A stretch of 64,000 nt of DNA from Powellomyces hirtus. Lineage: Eukaryota > Chytridiomycota > Chytridiomycetes > Spizellomycetales > Powellomycetaceae. The stretch is taken from positions 744,001 to 808,000 of the forward strand of contig JAHLKG010000003.1 of the NCBI GenBank assembly GCA_025526995.1, written 5' to 3'. The notes under the pieces are model-generated. The model was not told the origin of the DNA and made no database searches. It saw only the letters and a program-made list of their open reading frames with translations. Position 1 is the first letter of the stretch; each line of letters starts with the position of its first letter. Shown one piece after another: positions 10,331-22,045 of this stretch. The position numbers and the translations under genes are program-made.

Positions 10331-12058
10331 CTACAATCTGGTATTGGGCATGTTTTTCTAATAAAAAATAAAGAGACAAAGTGAGACGGCGCTACATTCT
10401 AAGTATCAGAAGCTAGACTCAGGTTCAACGTACCATAGCTTGTCGGATTCCAAGGTCAGCCATGATCTCCTCACTTCCACCAAGGATGGCACCAAACTTG
10501 TTGGTCCTTTGGAAGCTCTCGATAACGCGTCCCATGCCAGTGCGGGTAATGGCACGTCCGCCGAAAATCTGAACAGCCTGGTCCGATACGCGCTGAGTCA
10601 TCCTCGTGCTGGCGTACTTGAGGAGTGCAAGCGGGCCGGCAAGATGAGTCGACTGTTCGGCATACGACATCTTGGTCATCTGGTAGGTGATGGTCTCGAG
10701 CCATCCTTGCAGAGACTCGACACCTGCCAGCATGTCGGCCAGTTTGTAGCGGATGACAGGCTGTTCAATCAACTTCTTGCCAAACACCATTCGTTGGTTG
10801 GCCCATTTAAAGCACTCTTCGGTGACCAGACGCGCCGCGCGTGTACCGCCGACAACCATGGACCAGCGTTCGTGGTTGAAGTTGGCCATGATGACCTGGA
10901 AGCCCTTGTTCTCCTTGCCGATGAGATTTTCAACAGGAACTTTAACATTCTCAAAGGTCACCAATGAGGTTCCAGCCGAAGTGGTTCCGCTGGTCTTGAT
11001 AGTTTTGGTGCTGACGCCCTCGCATCGCGGAATGAGCAGCATCGAGATACCACCCATTCCGTCCTTTCCTGTGCGGACAGCAGTGGTGAAGTAGTCGGCC
11101 CACATTCCGTTGGTGATCCATTTCTTGTGACCATTGACAATGTAGTGCTTGCCATCCTCGGTCTTCGTCGCCGTAGTAATGAGACCTGCGACGTCACTTC
11201 CGTACCCAGCCTCGCTGATCGCCAGGCAGATTCGCTTGTTTCCGAGGAGGACCTGGGGAACAATTTGCTCCTTCATCCACTTGGGACCGAAAACGAGCAG
11301 CGGAGGCAGGCCAATGACCATACCAGACGCAAGCCCTTCAGCGTAGCCGTATATGCCCAAGCGGGTTGTTTCTTCGTGAGCAATCATTTCGTGGAAATAG
11401 TCGAACTCTTCGGGCTTGATGCCAGCGGGCAATGACGGGACCATCTTCAGATGAGGACCAGGGCCCAATCGACAGGCCAAGATTCCGAACTGTCCCATTT
11501 TCTGGTATGTCTCGAGGTCTGGGGCTTCTCCCATTGCATCCATGGTGTGTGCATCGGGCATCAGCTCGCGGTCATAGAACTTGCGACATTCCTCTCGGAA
11601 ACGAATGTGCGACTCACTACGTAGAACAGAAGGCGGTCCGTCACTATCATAGCGCTAGTAGCCGCCCCTCACACCAACACCCGGGCGAGTGCGTAGTAGG
11701 AGACTTACTTGTAGAATGGCGACGGTCGTCCCTGCCAGTACGGGGACTCGGCATAGGGCACTTTGCTGAATTGCCCTTCCTCCTGGAGTTGCAACTTTGG
11801 CGCCTCGCCCGCGATCCGTCCAATGATGTACCGAGGTCCGAACTTGACCATGACCTCATGTCTGTGCAATCCGTAGAATTGCTCCGTGGCATCCTTGCCT
11901 GCTACGTTGAGAATGATGGATTCACCTCCGGGATGCAAACCGAGGAAGTTGGTGACATCATACACATTGCTGTCGATGATAATCCAGCAAGAGTCGGCGG
12001 TGTTGTGAGAGGCAACATCAGAGCGAGATAGCTCTTTCATTTCCTTTTTTGCAGGCAT
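10331..12058 (-). CDS. Cytochrome b5-acyl-CoA dehydrogenase fusion
   Basis: Three exons on the minus strand: 12058-11709, 11616-10434 and 10357-10331 (519 residues). Residues ~5-85 form a cytochrome b5 heme-binding domain with axial-ligand contexts LGLHPGGES and FYGLHRHEV. The rest is an acyl-CoA dehydrogenase. It has AISEAGYGSDVAG and the GHKKWITNG flavin/substrate loop, RLVTEECFKWANQR, and the C-terminal block FQRTNKFGAILGGSEEIMADL. The last exon (nine codons including the stop, KNMPNTRL) restores the usual family C-terminus; without splicing the protein would end two codons after the donor. The fusion is a known fungal architecture for FAD-dependent acyl-CoA oxidation or desaturation. Whether it is mitochondrial or peroxisomal is unclear, and there is no obvious PTS1. 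Confidence 0.92.
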
Positions 12059-14045
12059 TTTGGACGATGGCAATTTGTTTGTTGTGGAATGCAGGGGAAG
12101 CGGGGAAAAATAGTACGCAGATAAGATGAGTCTCCCAGCGAGAGTCACGCGCGCGCCGCTTCGGCAAAGCAAAATGGCCGCGCGTGTTTCCCCCACAAGA
12201 GAGCGACGACCCCACCACGCGATGATCTTCTGTCTAGCACAAGAGTGTACATTTAACATTTTTAACAATACAATACTGACACGAGCCTACGGTGACACGA
12301 AGCTAGTAGCTGAGAGTATACGGTAGACAGGGGGACATGCATGATGCATAATGTTGCACTTTGGGCTGGATCGACCGAGAAATAGGTTTTGTGCGCAGCT
12401 CATGCAGGTTGGCAACCACAACAAACCATGACCGGCATGACGACAATCATATAGCGATGGGGAGGACTGTCGGTAGCGGCGTTTGTAGAACCGCCACTCC
12501 CTGGGAAAAACGGAAAGGAGCGGCATGCACAGAAAGGCCGCGAGCGGAGACTCGTTGAACATCTGTCGCCGCAAACGCAAGAAAAAGCAAAGAATCAAGT
12601 GGCTGTAGATTTGACGTATGAGGCTGTTGTGGCAGCAGCGCATGAAAGTGGTCATAACAGCAGTGGCAGTACGGGGAAGAAGCGATGGAAGAAGAAATTG
12701 AAGGAAGTCGGGACGACGGAAAGTATCAACATATCGGGTTGACGAAGCTCTGGCATAGCGGATGTGTTTTATTGTTGTGTGTTTCCGCGTATGTGTGTGT
12801 GGATTCCTGATGTCCACGGGCCGTCATGACGATGAACCATTGACATTTATACTACCGTACTCCCATCCATTTGCAAACAATTGGGATATACTATTAGCTA
12901 TTAGCTATATGGGGCAGCTCTCCAAGTTGCGTGACTTGAATTGTTTATAGATATCGATAGCATTCTCCTCATGGCGTCAGGTTTATTCTACATATGGATA
13001 TTGATGAAAATGCGTCAAGGCAAGGTAAGGTCACGGGACCGTTGCTGCGCCACGTGTCGCTATAAAAAAAGTTGAGGCCCCGCATCTCTGCTTGTTTTTC
13101 TCAAGTTATTCACCCTGCTATTATCTGGACTTGGCTCGAGGAACGTGCAAACGTTTTCGCAAACAGCCTTTTCCTAAACATGCTGGGGAGATGGAACGGA
13201 GCATTTCCTTTGGGGGTGCTTCGATGCGCGACCAGCAGACCTCACCCTGCACTGAATTCAACCGACTGCATGAAGGACGCTGTGAATGGCCCTTGACTTC
13301 CTTGAATAAAGGCGGAACCGGGTTGTTTGCGGCGGAGAGCATGTGGTCGCTGGTGGGCTTGCGGGCAGTTGGGGATTGGGGTTTGGGTCGTGCGCATATT
13401 TCATTTCCTGTCTTATTACCGCTATGGCATCGTCGTCTTTGTATTATTATTGGAAAGGCATTTGACTTGCCGAATCCTCCTCCCTCAGGCGATTTCACCT
13501 GTCGTTTATTTGATGTGGATCCATTGCTGTACATGGGTTTCTCATTGATCAGATACCCAGCGACACCATTCAGTTTGGCCGTACACTCGTTTACGTTTCC
13601 GCAGTACATATTATTGTTTTGTGCGAGAGAAATAGAACCCTCGCTGTGGCACTTGCAACCCACCTGGATGTAGGCTCTCATGACGCACTGACTACGACTT
13701 TTCACGAGACGCGTCTGGGATGGAAGATGGATTTCGAATGCAAAAAGAAAATGTCAGGGGTGGTGATGAGTGACAGGACGATGATGGTGATATGATGCAG
13801 TGTAGCAGTTGGCGAATCCATGGTCAAGGAAACATTCGTACAAAATAGAAAACGGTATATATATGATGATCATTATGACACTCCACTCCGTATTGGTGGG
13901 GGTTCGCGAGTGTGGGGGAAAAATGACAGTGACATCACCAAATTCGGGCTTCTAAGGGCAAGGGGTTGTGGTGAGATGTGACCAAATGTGACCAAATGTG
14001 ACAACAACACACAATGGGCGGCCTAATGTTGCCGCACAGTCTGGC
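12059..14045. other. Long intergenic region with unresolved transcripts
   Basis: Nearly 2 kb lies between two divergently transcribed metabolic genes. Two TATA-like elements face each other (plus strand 13061-13070, minus strand around 13856-13866). ORFs on both strands between them reach about 190 codons (13092-13673 plus, 13705-13121 minus), but none matches a family I know. The minus-strand one contains a Cys-rich piece (VGCKCHSEGSISL, then MYCGNVNECTAK) that could belong to a small secreted protein. I could not build a gapless gene model on either strand. Confidence 0.4.
13061..13070 (+). promoter_or_regulatory. TATA box of an unassigned transcript
   Basis: TATAAAAAAA follows a CACGTG E-box-like hexamer at 13051-13056. 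ATGs at 13072 and 13191 open frames of unknown product, so the downstream transcript is undefined. Confidence 0.4.
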
Positions 14046-14053
14046 TATAAAAG
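14046..14053 (+). promoter_or_regulatory. TATA box of the alcohol/formaldehyde dehydrogenase gene
   Basis: TATAAAAG lies 128 bp upstream of the ATG at 14174. Just upstream (about 13975-14003) the 10-mer tgaccaaatg recurs in tandem, a candidate upstream activating element. Confidence 0.65.
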
Positions 14054-14173
14054 AAACGTCTCCTGCTCGCCACTCACCCGCTGTTCCCCAAAACCCACTT
14101 GTATACCATCTTCTGCGACTTTCCTCGCAACTCCAACACACCACCCACTTATAAAAATCCCATCTATTTCACA

Positions 14174-15552
14174 ATGGCAGCCAACGCAGCAGCCAATCTC
14201 GCTCAGGAATACTTGGGCGATGCCCCAATCTCCACCACCAACAAGCCCGCTGTCATCCCCGATTCCGAAATGAAGGCCCTCGCCTGGTTCGGCAAGGAGG
14301 ACCTCCGATTGATCACTACCGCGATCCCAAAGGTGACGCACCCAAAAGACGCCCTCATCAGAGTGACTGGCACAACAGTCTGCGGAAGCGACTTGCACTT
14401 GCTCCACGGCGATATTATGCAGCTTAAGAAGGGCGATATCCTTGGCCACGAGTACATGGGTATCGTTGAGGACGTCGGATCGGAAGTGACCAAGATCAAG
14501 AAGGGAGACCGCGTCGTTGCCGCGTTCAACATTGGATGCGGTGAATGCGAGTACTGCAAGAAGAAGCTCTTCACCGAGTGCGACACTACAAACAACTCGT
14601 CCTTCATGGAGACACTTTACGGCCATAAACTCGGTGGTATCATGGGTTACGGCCACTTTGGAGGGTAAGCACGAGTGCGCATGTCATATCATATCGTCAT
14701 CCGAGTTATTCATCCATCTCCCTTTTGATTAACAGAGGTTTCGCTGGTGGCCAAGCCGAGTGGGTCCGTCAACCCTGCGCCGACGTCAACCTGCTCCCAG
14801 TCGGTGACCTTCCGGCCGAAAAGGCTCTTTACTTGTCCGACATCGTCGGCACCTCCTACCACGCTGTCGAGCGAAGCGGCGCCCAGGCGGGTGAAACCGT
14901 CGGTATCTGGGGTCTCGGCCCCATCGGCCTGCACGTTGCGCAGTGGCTCCGCATCAAGGGCGTCAAGCGCATTATTGCCGTTGACAACGTCCCCGAGCGC
15001 TTGAAGATGGCTCAGGAAAAGTGGGGTGTCGAGACAATCAACTTTGACGAACACACGGATGTCGTTGCCCGCGTTGCCGAACTCGTCCCCGGCGGGTTGG
15101 ACCGCTCTATTGATTGCGCTGCGTTCCGCTACGCCAAGTCTATGCTGCACAAGGTCCAGCGTGCCGTGGGATTGGAGACGGACACGAGCGAGATTGTCAA
15201 TGAGCAGATCCGATCCGTCAAAAAGTTTGGAACTGTTGCCTTGATCGCCGATTACGCCGCCACCTGCAACGGATTCCTCATTGGCGCCGTCATGGAGATG
15301 GGCATTAGCTTGATCGGATGTGGCCAGGCCCCCGTCCAGAAATACTGGGAGCAGTTGCTCGAGGACATCCGCTCGGGCAAGTTTGACCCAACCACCATTG
15401 TGACACACCGATTCGCGTTCGAGCAGATCGTGGATGTATACAAGCGATTCGACAAGAAGGAGGCTGGCATCCTCAAGGTGTTCTTGCAGACCAAGTACTC
15501 CGAGCCCCCTGCTCCTGGCACGCCTCCTCTCATGGACGTCCACGCCGTTTAA
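14174..15552 (+). CDS. Zinc-dependent alcohol/formaldehyde dehydrogenase (MDR family)
   Basis: Two exons, 14174-14664 and 14736-15552 (435 residues), with a 71 nt intron. The catalytic zinc site is seen in VCGSDLHLLHG (Cys near residue 70) and GHEYMG. The structural zinc lobe is GCGECEYCKKKLFTEC. The Rossmann motif is GIWGLGPIGLH. Overall architecture matches the glutathione-independent formaldehyde dehydrogenase-like clade of medium-chain dehydrogenases: a long C-terminal domain with GFAGGQAEWVRQP and an insertion after the Rossmann fold. Substrate cannot be fixed from sequence; formaldehyde or a related short aldehyde is plausible. The protein is probably cytosolic because no targeting peptide is visible. 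A TATA box and a tandem upstream 10-mer point to an inducible promoter. Confidence 0.9.
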
Positions 15553-15919
15553 ATGCTTCATCGATCGAGCCAGGCGTCTTTTTGTGGAAATTAGTTGATC
15601 CACACATAGCATCACCCACCACCAATTCTGTATCATATCTTTCTTGGCTTTGCGCTCAATAACAACTAGTTTATATCTTATCGTACCAATTGCAATCGCA
15701 GATGGTTGGGCCCAGAAGTAGTTACCGCTCTGACGTACAAGCACATCTCTGGCATGTTCCTATGCGGGGGACCCTTGCATAGACTGCCGTAGAAGTTTCC
15801 TGGAATCCGCCGCCATCTGAGACATTTCGACATCTGAGACATTCGTTGATAGATAAATAAATATATTTCATGGCAGATAATAATGACTGAATATGTTTGG
15901 CGGTGATGGGAGAACCGTT
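15553..15919. other. Convergent 3' intergenic spacer
   Basis: 367 bp lies between the stop of the dehydrogenase (+) and the stop of RRP41 (-). It presumably contains both 3' UTRs. No further feature was recognised. Confidence 0.5.
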
Positions 15920-16955
15920 TCAATTGAGGACGGTCTTGGCAAGCTTCCTTGTTGACGTTCGAATCGCTTCATCCAGCGTGTCTTTCATCTGCATGCATCC
16001 GTCGGCCGCAAGTGTGATGACCGGCTCCAATTTGTCAACGTGCAATCTAGACTCGAGCTATGAGAAAGGGATCCGAGGCATGGGTCAGGATCTAGAAACG
16101 GGACGTTTGCGTAACCACAGTCGTTCACATACCCCAAGCATGGTGATCTTCCCACTTTTCGGCAGTAATGCCACAGTCAGGGTGGGAACATCGGCAGACT
16201 CTTCCAGATAGTTCAAATCTATAACAGGAGTGAGCGGTCAGATCAACTGGTATGCACCGACACGCATTGTAGAGCACACTTCATACCCAATAATGGTTGA
16301 TCATTGACAAAGCCCGCGGAGCACGCGCAAACGTAGTCCGTCATTGGGATTCCAGCATCAATGAGGGCCAAGGTCGCAACATTGATTGCTGCGTGAACAG
16401 CACCGCCATCGATTTGCAGGATTTGGAGGTAAATGTCGATTTCGGAGCGAGGAAAGGTGGTGGTGATGATGACAGTTTCGAACGTTTGTTTGATCATGGA
16501 GCTGATTTCCAGCAGGCGTCGATCCCGTCGTAGCTTCTGCTTACGCTCCCCGGAACTGAAACTGGCAACGTTGTACTCGACATTGATGTTGGCTCGGTCG
16601 TGCAAGACCCCGGCCCGCTTCACTGGCTGTTCAACAGGGGAGCAACTGCAAATTGAGCTTTGTTCCGGACATAGATTGCGCCGGAAGAAGTCCAAGAATG
16701 GCCTTCATACCTCTCGGGGTCCATATACGGCAGCCAAGCATTTTGTATTTCCCTGCTCAATGTATGCTGATCCGTCTGCTTGAGACAATACACCGGTGCG
16801 TGTGAGCACTCGTCGCAATTCCAAAGGTCGCCGTCCATCCACTCGCAGGCCTGTCAGAAAGTAAAACCATGCATCAATGAGCGAAGATTGCAAGATTTAA
16901 AGGGCTGTGTCAAGACGCACGTACCTTCCGGGGTTATGATCTCTACTCGGGACAT
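15920..16955 (-). CDS. RRP41: Exosome core subunit RRP41/SKI6
   Basis: Five exons on the minus strand: 16955-16925, 16850-16711, 16626-16287, 16218-16133 and 16057-15920 (244 residues, the usual length). The protein begins [10 protein letters not shown] and continues [15 protein letters not shown], then [11 protein letters not shown] and AAVYGPRE, the RNase PH-fold signature of RRP41. Later blocks are [32 protein letters not shown] and the C-terminal [16 protein letters not shown]. It is one of six ring subunits of the RNA exosome in nucleus and cytoplasm and is catalytically inert in most eukaryotes. The acceptor of exon 3 (after 16627) was chosen because it is the one that maintains the frame. 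The start is 240 bp from the divergent deubiquitinase start. Confidence 0.93.
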
Positions 16956-17195
16956 GTTGCAACGGGAGGTCTGAATGTGCCAAGCTTTAACTGACCCTGC
17001 GGGAAGAGAACCGACGCGGTGATGACTTGCCCCTTCACCAACTCGCAGGACATCAATTTTGACAAGCAAAACATTCCACTTTTTCCCAGACCCCTGTGCC
17101 CACTCAATGTCAGCGGCCAGGCCACCAACCTCCACAAAGCAATTGGCACAGAAGGCAGCCGTCACCGATAACCCAAACACACATTCTGTGCAGAT
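16956..17195. promoter_or_regulatory. Divergent promoter, RRP41 / rhodanese-USP
   Basis: 240 bp separates the two ATGs (16955 minus, 17196 plus). No TATA box is evident. The short spacing implies a bidirectional promoter for two housekeeping-type genes. Confidence 0.6.
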
Positions 17196-20100
17196 ATGGG
17201 CGAAAAGTGCCTTAAGTCTCTTCGAGAAGGTGAGAAGCCGACTCTGGTAGCTTCTCCGGCCGCCCCGTCACTAATGGCGTTGCTGTTGATATATGACAGG
17301 GAGAGCAGGAGAGGCAAGCTGGGGATCTAGAGGGAGCATACATACATCTCTTTCGAGCCATTAGGTTCGTTCGCGTATGATTGGGGAGCTGTGATGTCAC
17401 AAGGGTGTTTATATATGGCGTCGTTCATGCAGCATAGTAGGAGAAGTTATCCCGGCCACGAATGAATGGCAGAAGATCAAACGGCATCGTGAGGACACGG
17501 GCTTTCTGGCTGCAAAGAGGAAAGTTCCTATATACCTGCCGCTCATGGAGGAGTTGAAAGCAGAGTTGAAGAAGCGCTTCGAAACTTGGCAAGCAGAGCA
17601 GAGCAGCCCAGGGATTGTACCCAATGGTCAGAGTCAGATTCGAAGAGGATCAAGCACGAGTTCCATAGCAAGCAACAACACAGCTCGGGAGCCAAGGACC
17701 TCTATTTCGCCTCAAGAACTGCTTGGTTTGTTCCAACAGCAGATAAAGACGATTCTGGTCCTGGACGTGCGGCCAATGGAACAGTTCATACATGGCCACA
17801 TAAAGTGGAGAATTGCTCCAGGACCTCTGGCCGGAGGTGTGGTGAATCTTGAACCAGAGTGGTTGGACAACCCAAGGTAGCGGAACATTGTCCTTTGATC
17901 CAATGAAAGGACTTGGCTGATCCCTTTCCAATTGTCCGTCCTTGTAAAGTCGGACGATCGACGACATCGAATCCTATCTCACCTCATTCGGTCAAAGCTC
18001 AGCGATTGCAAAAACGTTATTCGACGCTAGAAATAAGTTCGACATGATCATCTTCCTTGACGATCACAGCACCAATCCAGATTCGTCGCCGCTTCTCCGC
18101 ACTCTGATGAGGGTTCTGTACCAATCACAGTCAAAATCTCCGAGACTTCGCCCACTGTTATTGGCTGGTGGACACGGGGCCTGGGAATCCTATATCAACA
18201 GCATTGGCGAGTTCTTGGGAGACTGGGTGGAAATCGGGGAGGGCTGTGGGAGACATATTGGTGGTGGACAAAACCTCCCAACTTCATATGACAGCAAAGT
18301 CTCCAACGGCTCCAACGGTTCTGGAATCGCAAGGAGTGCTTACGACTTTGTTAGTACTGCTCATTAGAAAAGTTTTGGACTTTATCTACATCACCGTTAA
18401 CACCGCTTTTAACAGGTAGCATCCAGGTCACAGCCATCACACACTTCCGGTTACATACAAAAGCCACTTCCGACACAGCAGCCTGATCAGCTACTTCGTC
18501 GGCCGGACTATGAACCACATAACCCATTCAGCAACATCACCAACATGCCCCTTTCAACATCATCGCCACCCCTTGTCCCTGTCCCACAGCGTCCACAATA
18601 TTACCAAGCACCGTCGTTTGGCCAGGCTGAATCAAGGTTCAGCGATCCTTTCTTTGCTTCATCACCTAGCTATGTCCCGTCGGTCCCAACCGATATCAGC
18701 ACCAAGCGGATGGCAGTGCACGGCAATGTATTCGCCCCTGGTAGTGGACTACGCAACGTCACACCATCATACCCAGTGCTAAATCAGACTCGGCCGAACC
18801 CTACCCCGACTTCTTCGTCAATGTACCCGAGACCTCTTCCGTCGCCTCCCATCCAGTCTCAACCTGCATCGCAACCCTACCCGCCTTCACTTCCGCAAAA
18901 TACGGGGTACATGAATCAGAACCATACCAACCAGCTGGTGCCATCCAATTCATATGCACCTCCAATGCCTGTCAAGAGCAGCTCTCCGGTTCTTTCCCGG
19001 CGACCACCATTAGAGCTGGATATGGCTCCACCTGCCATCATTCGTCGCTCTTCGTCCCCATCCGGCTCGCCAAGTACCGCGCGCTTCTATGGAATGCCCC
19101 CGCCGTTACCGGCCAAACCTCCATCACGCAGGGATGATAGCATGCCCGGTAATAATCTTTACAGTCACGGCACTAGTGGAGATTTTATCTCCAACAGCCA
19201 ATGGAGTGGATCTTTGATGGGAATGGCGGGCATCAAGAATTTGGGAAACACTTGTTTCATGGCGTCGATCATTCAATGTCTAATCGGAACAGTACCTCTG
19301 GCGAGATACTTCCTCGGTATGTACATCAATGATAGCCGGCGCTGTTGCTCCACTTGGCTATATGTATCTGACCTTGATCAATTCTTATTTTCTCAGATGG
19401 CAGTTATCGGAGGCACATAAACAGACGCAATCCTTTAGGAACCAAAGGGGAGGTCGCGGACTCGTTTGCAGAGCTTGCAAAGACGATGTGGACTGGACAG
19501 GACAGCAATGTGATAACGCCGACAAAGTTCAAGCAAGTCATTGGCGCGCATCACCCTTCATTCCGCGGCAATGAACAGCAGGACTCGCAAGAGTTTCTCG
19601 CTTTCCTGCTGGACTCGTTACACGAAGATTTGAATGTAGCTAGAACGCCGGCAGCGGTGGCGGATAAAACGGTCGAAAAGGAAATCGATGAAGAAGGCAT
19701 CCCAGACGAGATCTTGCTGGAGAAGACTTGGCTCAAGTACCGGAAGCTCAACTGGAGTATTATTGTCGATCTGTTCCAGGGGAGTCTGAAATCTCGCCTG
19801 GAGTGCATGACTTGTGGAAAGGTATTTCGAACGAAAATCGTCCCTGTGATGCTTCGAATCTTGTGATCTGATAATAGAGTCATTTTCAAACAGACCTCTA
19901 CCACGTTCAACCCTTTCATGTACCTTACGCTCCCGATTCCAACACACAATCAAATGGGCAAAAAGGGTGGACCGGTATATATCCAGGAATGTCTAGACAA
20001 GTTTGTCGAGGAAGAAATTCTCGACGGGGACGACGCATGGCGATGCCCTCGCTGCAAAGTCCCTCGCCGAACCACCAAGCGACTCACCATAGCGCGACTT

Positions 20101-20675
20101 CCTGTCATCCTCCTTGTCCATCTAAAACGGTTCTACTTTTCTGGCCCGTTCCGCGATCGCGTGGATACGTATGTCGAGTTTCCTCTGCTGTGAGTTGATA
20201 CAAGTGATCGTGCTTCTTTCTCGACAATGTTCTGATGGTGTTGTTCAAAGGCAATTGGATTTGACAAAATATGTACCTCGGAGTCAGGAACCGTTCATGT
20301 ACGATCTATATGCCGTTTCGGTAAGCTGGCCCACTGCTTTGTGTGAGTTTTGAAGGAGACATGCTGAGAATTTTGGTCTACTTCTCTTTTCTAGAATCAT
20401 TTCGGGGGACTGAATGGAGGGCACTATACCGCTCAGGTCCGGAATTCGTACAAGGGAAACCAGTGGTTCAACTTTGACGACTCTCGGATAAGTCCCAATG
20501 ATGATAAGGCGGTCAAGGTATGTTGGATTTAAGCGCAAGCGTCTTATTTCGCAGCAACATCATTTATCTTCATACGACAACATAGTCGTCTGCGGCCTAC
20601 ATTCTTTTCTACATGCGGCAAATGAACGGAAGCCGAACCAAAGACAATTGGTGGGGAAACGGCGCACGGATTTGA
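17196..20675 (+). CDS. Doa4/USP8-like ubiquitin hydrolase with rhodanese domain
   Basis: Ten exons: 17196-17229, 17304-17364, 17433-17876, 17950-18349, 18416-19316, 19397-19821, 19894-20189, 20251-20320, 20395-20517 and 20586-20675 (947 residues, frame kept throughout). Residues 1-100 look like the USP8 dimerisation/MIT-like region. Residues ~120-250 form a rhodanese domain (LGLFQQQIKTILVLDVRP) without an obvious active-site Cys, as in Doa4. A Pro/Ser-rich linker with motifs of the type RPLPSPP follows. The USP domain begins near 580 with GIKNLGNTCFMASIIQCL (Cys near 593), has a CxxC pair (WRCPRCK), the His box NHFGGLNGGHYTA (His near 887) and ends with SSAAYILFYMR. The family recycles ubiquitin at endosomes via ESCRT-III. 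The acceptor of exon 2 is the least certain junction. Confidence 0.92.
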
Positions 20676-21611
20676 TTGCGGGCGGGAGTCCGCCCTCCAT
20701 CCAGTCGGTCGGGAGTCACGGCCATGGTCTCGTCACTGCCAAGACCGCTGCCGCCCTTGTCACCACTCACCATTGTCATGGGTCACGCAATTGGCACCCC
20801 GAAATGTTCGCGGCGAGCACGACTTTGGTGTGATTCTGCAGCAGCTTGGACAGTCCTGAATTCACAAGCTACTGTGACGTATGACATCCGCTGAAAATGC
20901 TCTGCTCGCCTCCTTTTGCCTCTTTTTTTTTTTTTGGAAGCTCCCCAGCCATTTCCCACCAACTGGATTCAGTGGCAGAACTCTTTCCCCCTCGCCCCTT
21001 TGCCCATGTTGTGGCCCATGTTGTGGGTGTGGTTGTACTTCAGTCTGATACTGATAGACAGCGTAAACGTAGAGTGCTGTTCTAGTATTCCGATATCCAA
21101 TTGTACATATCTCTTTTCACAGTCTGAACAAATTATGTCACCCCGCGTTTGCTTCTGCAACGGCGAATGCCCTAAATAGATATACCTTCTTTTACCGGCA
21201 AAAGCATTTTTTACCAAAAGCGGATCCAGCCTCACGATCGTACCCGAGTCATCACCACGTGCAAGGAAAAGGGCGTTGGATTTCTATTCTGAGAAGTGCT
21301 TGGCCTCTTAGTTACGGTTATTCACTATCTTCTACTGTTTGGGGCGCCGCGCTCCGTTTGCACAGATAGTCTAGTCCCGAGGTCTTCCTCTTTCTTTGCA
21401 GCGCCGAAGCGCCGAGGAGCAAGCCACGAGTCGTTTATTATGGTCGCTAATTTTAGCCACAATCAGATGCCCTTGTAAACAAGAGACCGACAAAAATAGC
21501 GACAGACTTGACATAAACAAAGGTAATTAGCAACAAGAATCAACAATACGAAAGAGAAGCCGATTGGAGCTTAGACAATATAAACATCCCGGCCGGAAGA
21601 GAAGAGTCTTA
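20676..21611. other. Intergenic region, nothing supported
   Basis: About 0.9 kb holds a T-homopolymer near 20925-20936 but no recognisable gene. It must include the 3' UTR of the deubiquitinase and the upstream region of the small secreted protein gene. Confidence 0.45.
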
Positions 21612-21619
21612 TATATAAA
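21612..21619 (+). promoter_or_regulatory. TATA box of small secreted protein gene
   Basis: TATATAAA lies 85-92 bp upstream of the ATG at 21704. It is a strong TATA match for a short single-exon secreted-protein gene. Confidence 0.65.
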
Positions 21620-21703
21620 GAATGTGTCGAGCGTCTCTGCCCTCATCAAATCACCACAACACTGAGAAAAGACCCTCACATCAATCACAGCTCATCGCAC
21701 ACG

Positions 21704-22045
21704 ATGACCAAGATCACCCGCAACCAATCGCTTGCCCTCTTTCTCGCCACACTCATGCTGCCCAGCGTCTCCGCCGCGCCGATCTTACCCACCAGCTCCA
21801 GCAGCAGTCTCAACAACCTCCTCACCAACAACCTCCCCGCCAACCCGCCATTCCCGGCCAATATTGACCCAGCGACCCTGTATGGATACCAAAAGTTCAA
21901 CAAGCGGGTTGCGCAAGAAAGCGAGGAGCCCGGTGTACCCATCGTAGTCGGGGGTGCCGTGCCCGGTGGGAATCGCATATTTGTGGACTCGATGGAAGCG
22001 CCCGTGCCAGTCGAAAACGGAGTAATGGCCGGGAGCCTCCGATAA
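21704..22045 (+). CDS. Small secreted protein, unknown function
   Basis: Single-exon ORF of 113 residues. The N-terminus has a clear signal peptide (MTKITRNQSLALFLATLMLP) with probable cleavage after SVSAA. The mature chain has no cysteines. It is Asn/Pro/Ser-rich at first (NNLLTNNLPANPPFPANIDP) and ends with a Val/Gly-rich part (VPIVVGGAVPGGNRIF). A KR dibasic site at about residue 68 (FNKRVAQE) could be processed by a Kex2-like protease. A TATA box sits at 21612. I do not recognise a family. The signal peptide and promoter make a real gene likely. Confidence 0.7.
   Translation: MTKITRNQSLALFLATLMLPSVSAAPILPTSSSSSLNNLLTNNLPANPPFPANIDPATLYGYQKFNKRVAQESEEPGVPIVVGGAVPGGNRIFVDSMEAPVPVENGVMAGSLR

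Noticed and set aside
15953..15966. gttcgaatc, resembling a tRNA B box
   Set aside because: It lies within the last RRP41 exon, and no A box or cloverleaf could be formed around it.
16956..17180. Minus-strand ORF extending RRP41 upstream (frame starting MFGLSV)
   Set aside because: RRP41 proteins start at MSRVEI. The extension lies in the divergent promoter and has no family match.
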